This document shows positions 5,682-6,111 of a stretch of DNA of 6,111 nucleotides, piece by piece. Positions within the stretch are counted from its first letter, which is position 1. Each line of letters begins with the position of its first letter. Source of the stretch: Methylomonas sp. Lineage in GTDB: Bacteria; Pseudomonadota; Gammaproteobacteria; Methylococcales; Methylomonadaceae. Below the pieces are notes generated by a model that was given only the letters and a program-made list of their open reading frames with translations, did not search any database and was not told the DNA's origin. The DNA lies in NCBI GenBank assembly GCA_026988195.1, contig JALSLS010000475.1:1-6111 (forward strand). Direction: 5' to 3'. The position numbers were made by a program, and so were the translations under genes.

Positions 5682-6111
5682 TTAATAATTGGCTCCACTA
5701 ATCATAGTTTTAGCAATAAGGCCATAAGCAACCGTCCAAGCGGCTTTTGCTTCTTCCGTAAAATCAGCACCAAGTGCTTGCTCGAAAGTCCACAATAAAG
5801 CGCCACCTACTGTGTCGTAGTGTGCAGCTTCCACACCATAACCAACATGACGTTTGCCCATTTCTTGTAAAGCGGGAACAACATGGTCTAAGTTGTTAAG
5901 AGAATTAACGACTAGATTAATTGACATAATTAACTTGTCGCCTTGGGACTTCATATCACCTTTAAATAATGCTTTAGTTGAAGGCTCCATTTGAAAAAGT
6001 TTATGATAAAATAATTCAGCTGTTTGCTCTTTAACAGGAACAAGCTTAGCCCATGTCGATTGAATTATAGCGATTTGTTCGGCCGTTATGGGTGGTGCGT
6101 TTTCTTCTGCA
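5682..6111 (-). CDS. Single-domain bacterial globin, HGbI-like (N-terminus outside window)
   Basis: Haem protein of the single-domain (flavohaemoglobin-type) globin family, probably cytoplasmic, binding O2 or NO. The frame stays open to the right edge, adding 40 residues before the internal Met at 5990, so 142 residues are visible and that Met is not the start. Visible landmarks are helix A (TAEQIAIIQSTW, W20), Y35 at position B10 (ELFYHKLF), F49 at CD1, Q56 at distal position E7 (KSQGDKL), and H88, the proximal F8 histidine (GKRHVGYGV). FTEEAKAAW follows in the C-terminal third. From memory, the spacing matches Methylacidiphilum haemoglobin I without gaps, including its Tyr-B10/Gln-E7 pair. 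This pair usually gives tight O2 binding. No FAD/NAD reductase domain follows, since the stop comes right after the globin fold. Residues 1-7 (AEENAPP) lie ahead of the fold, so the start is a little upstream or there is an N-terminal extension. Roles in O2 storage or NO detoxification are inferred. Confidence 0.92.
   Translation of the reverse strand, partial: AEENAPPITAEQIAIIQSTWAKLVPVKEQTAELFYHKLFQMEPSTKALFKGDMKSQGDKLIMSINLVVNSLNNLDHVVPALQEMGKRHVGYGVEAAHYDTVGGALLWTFEQALGADFTEEAKAAWTVAYGLIAKTMISGANY

Noticed and set aside
5657..5685. Inverted repeat TTAATGC/GCATTAA overlapping the globin stop
   Set aside because: Seven AT-rich pairs with a 15-base loop and no T-run are within chance expectation.
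5682..5990. Globin beginning at the internal Met (5990)
   Set aside because: The frame upstream encodes helix A and most of helix B of the globin fold, including W20 and Tyr-B10, so starting at 5990 would cut the fold. The start is beyond 6111.

Overview
The window looks like chromosomal DNA of a gammaproteobacterium, AT-rich by eye. All four larger or central genes (magnesium transporter, G6P dehydrogenase, 6-phosphogluconate dehydratase, KDPG aldolase) are ordinary housekeeping or carbon-metabolism genes. The zwf-edd-eda set, a haemoglobin resembling the methanotroph globin HGbI, and several palindromic intergenic repeats together fit a methylotrophic gammaproteobacterium (Methylococcales-like), where an Entner-Doudoroff branch can cleave RuMP-cycle hexose phosphate. 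That assignment is an inference: no methane- or methanol-oxidation gene lies in the window.

Layout. Positions 1-936 (+) hold the C-terminal two thirds of an MgtE magnesium transporter whose start lies off the left edge. Positions 937-1220 separate it from the convergent eda gene. They hold an imperfect palindromic repeat (1001-1188) split by a 100-bp miniature element (1039-1138). That element has 11-bp terminal inverted repeats starting GTAA and is flanked by an exact 8-bp duplication. Positions 1221-5329 (-) are zwf, then edd, then eda, in pathway order and probably one operon, with a two-unit inverted REP-like repeat (1880-1960) between edd and eda. Positions 5330-5681 carry the likely zwf promoter and three palindromes, including a perfect 29-bp-arm hairpin (5571-5634) just past the globin gene. 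Positions 5682-6111 (-) are a single-domain globin running off the right edge.

How the genes work together. Zwf oxidises glucose 6-phosphate to 6-phosphogluconolactone and makes NAD(P)H. After lactone hydrolysis (no lactonase gene is seen here), Edd dehydrates 6-phosphogluconate to KDPG and Eda splits it to pyruvate and glyceraldehyde 3-phosphate. MgtE and the globin have no evident functional link to this pathway.

I see no undescribed multi-gene system. The least ordinary content is the intergenic repeat structure: three unlike palindromic families in about 6 kb, one with the footprint of a transposition into another repeat.
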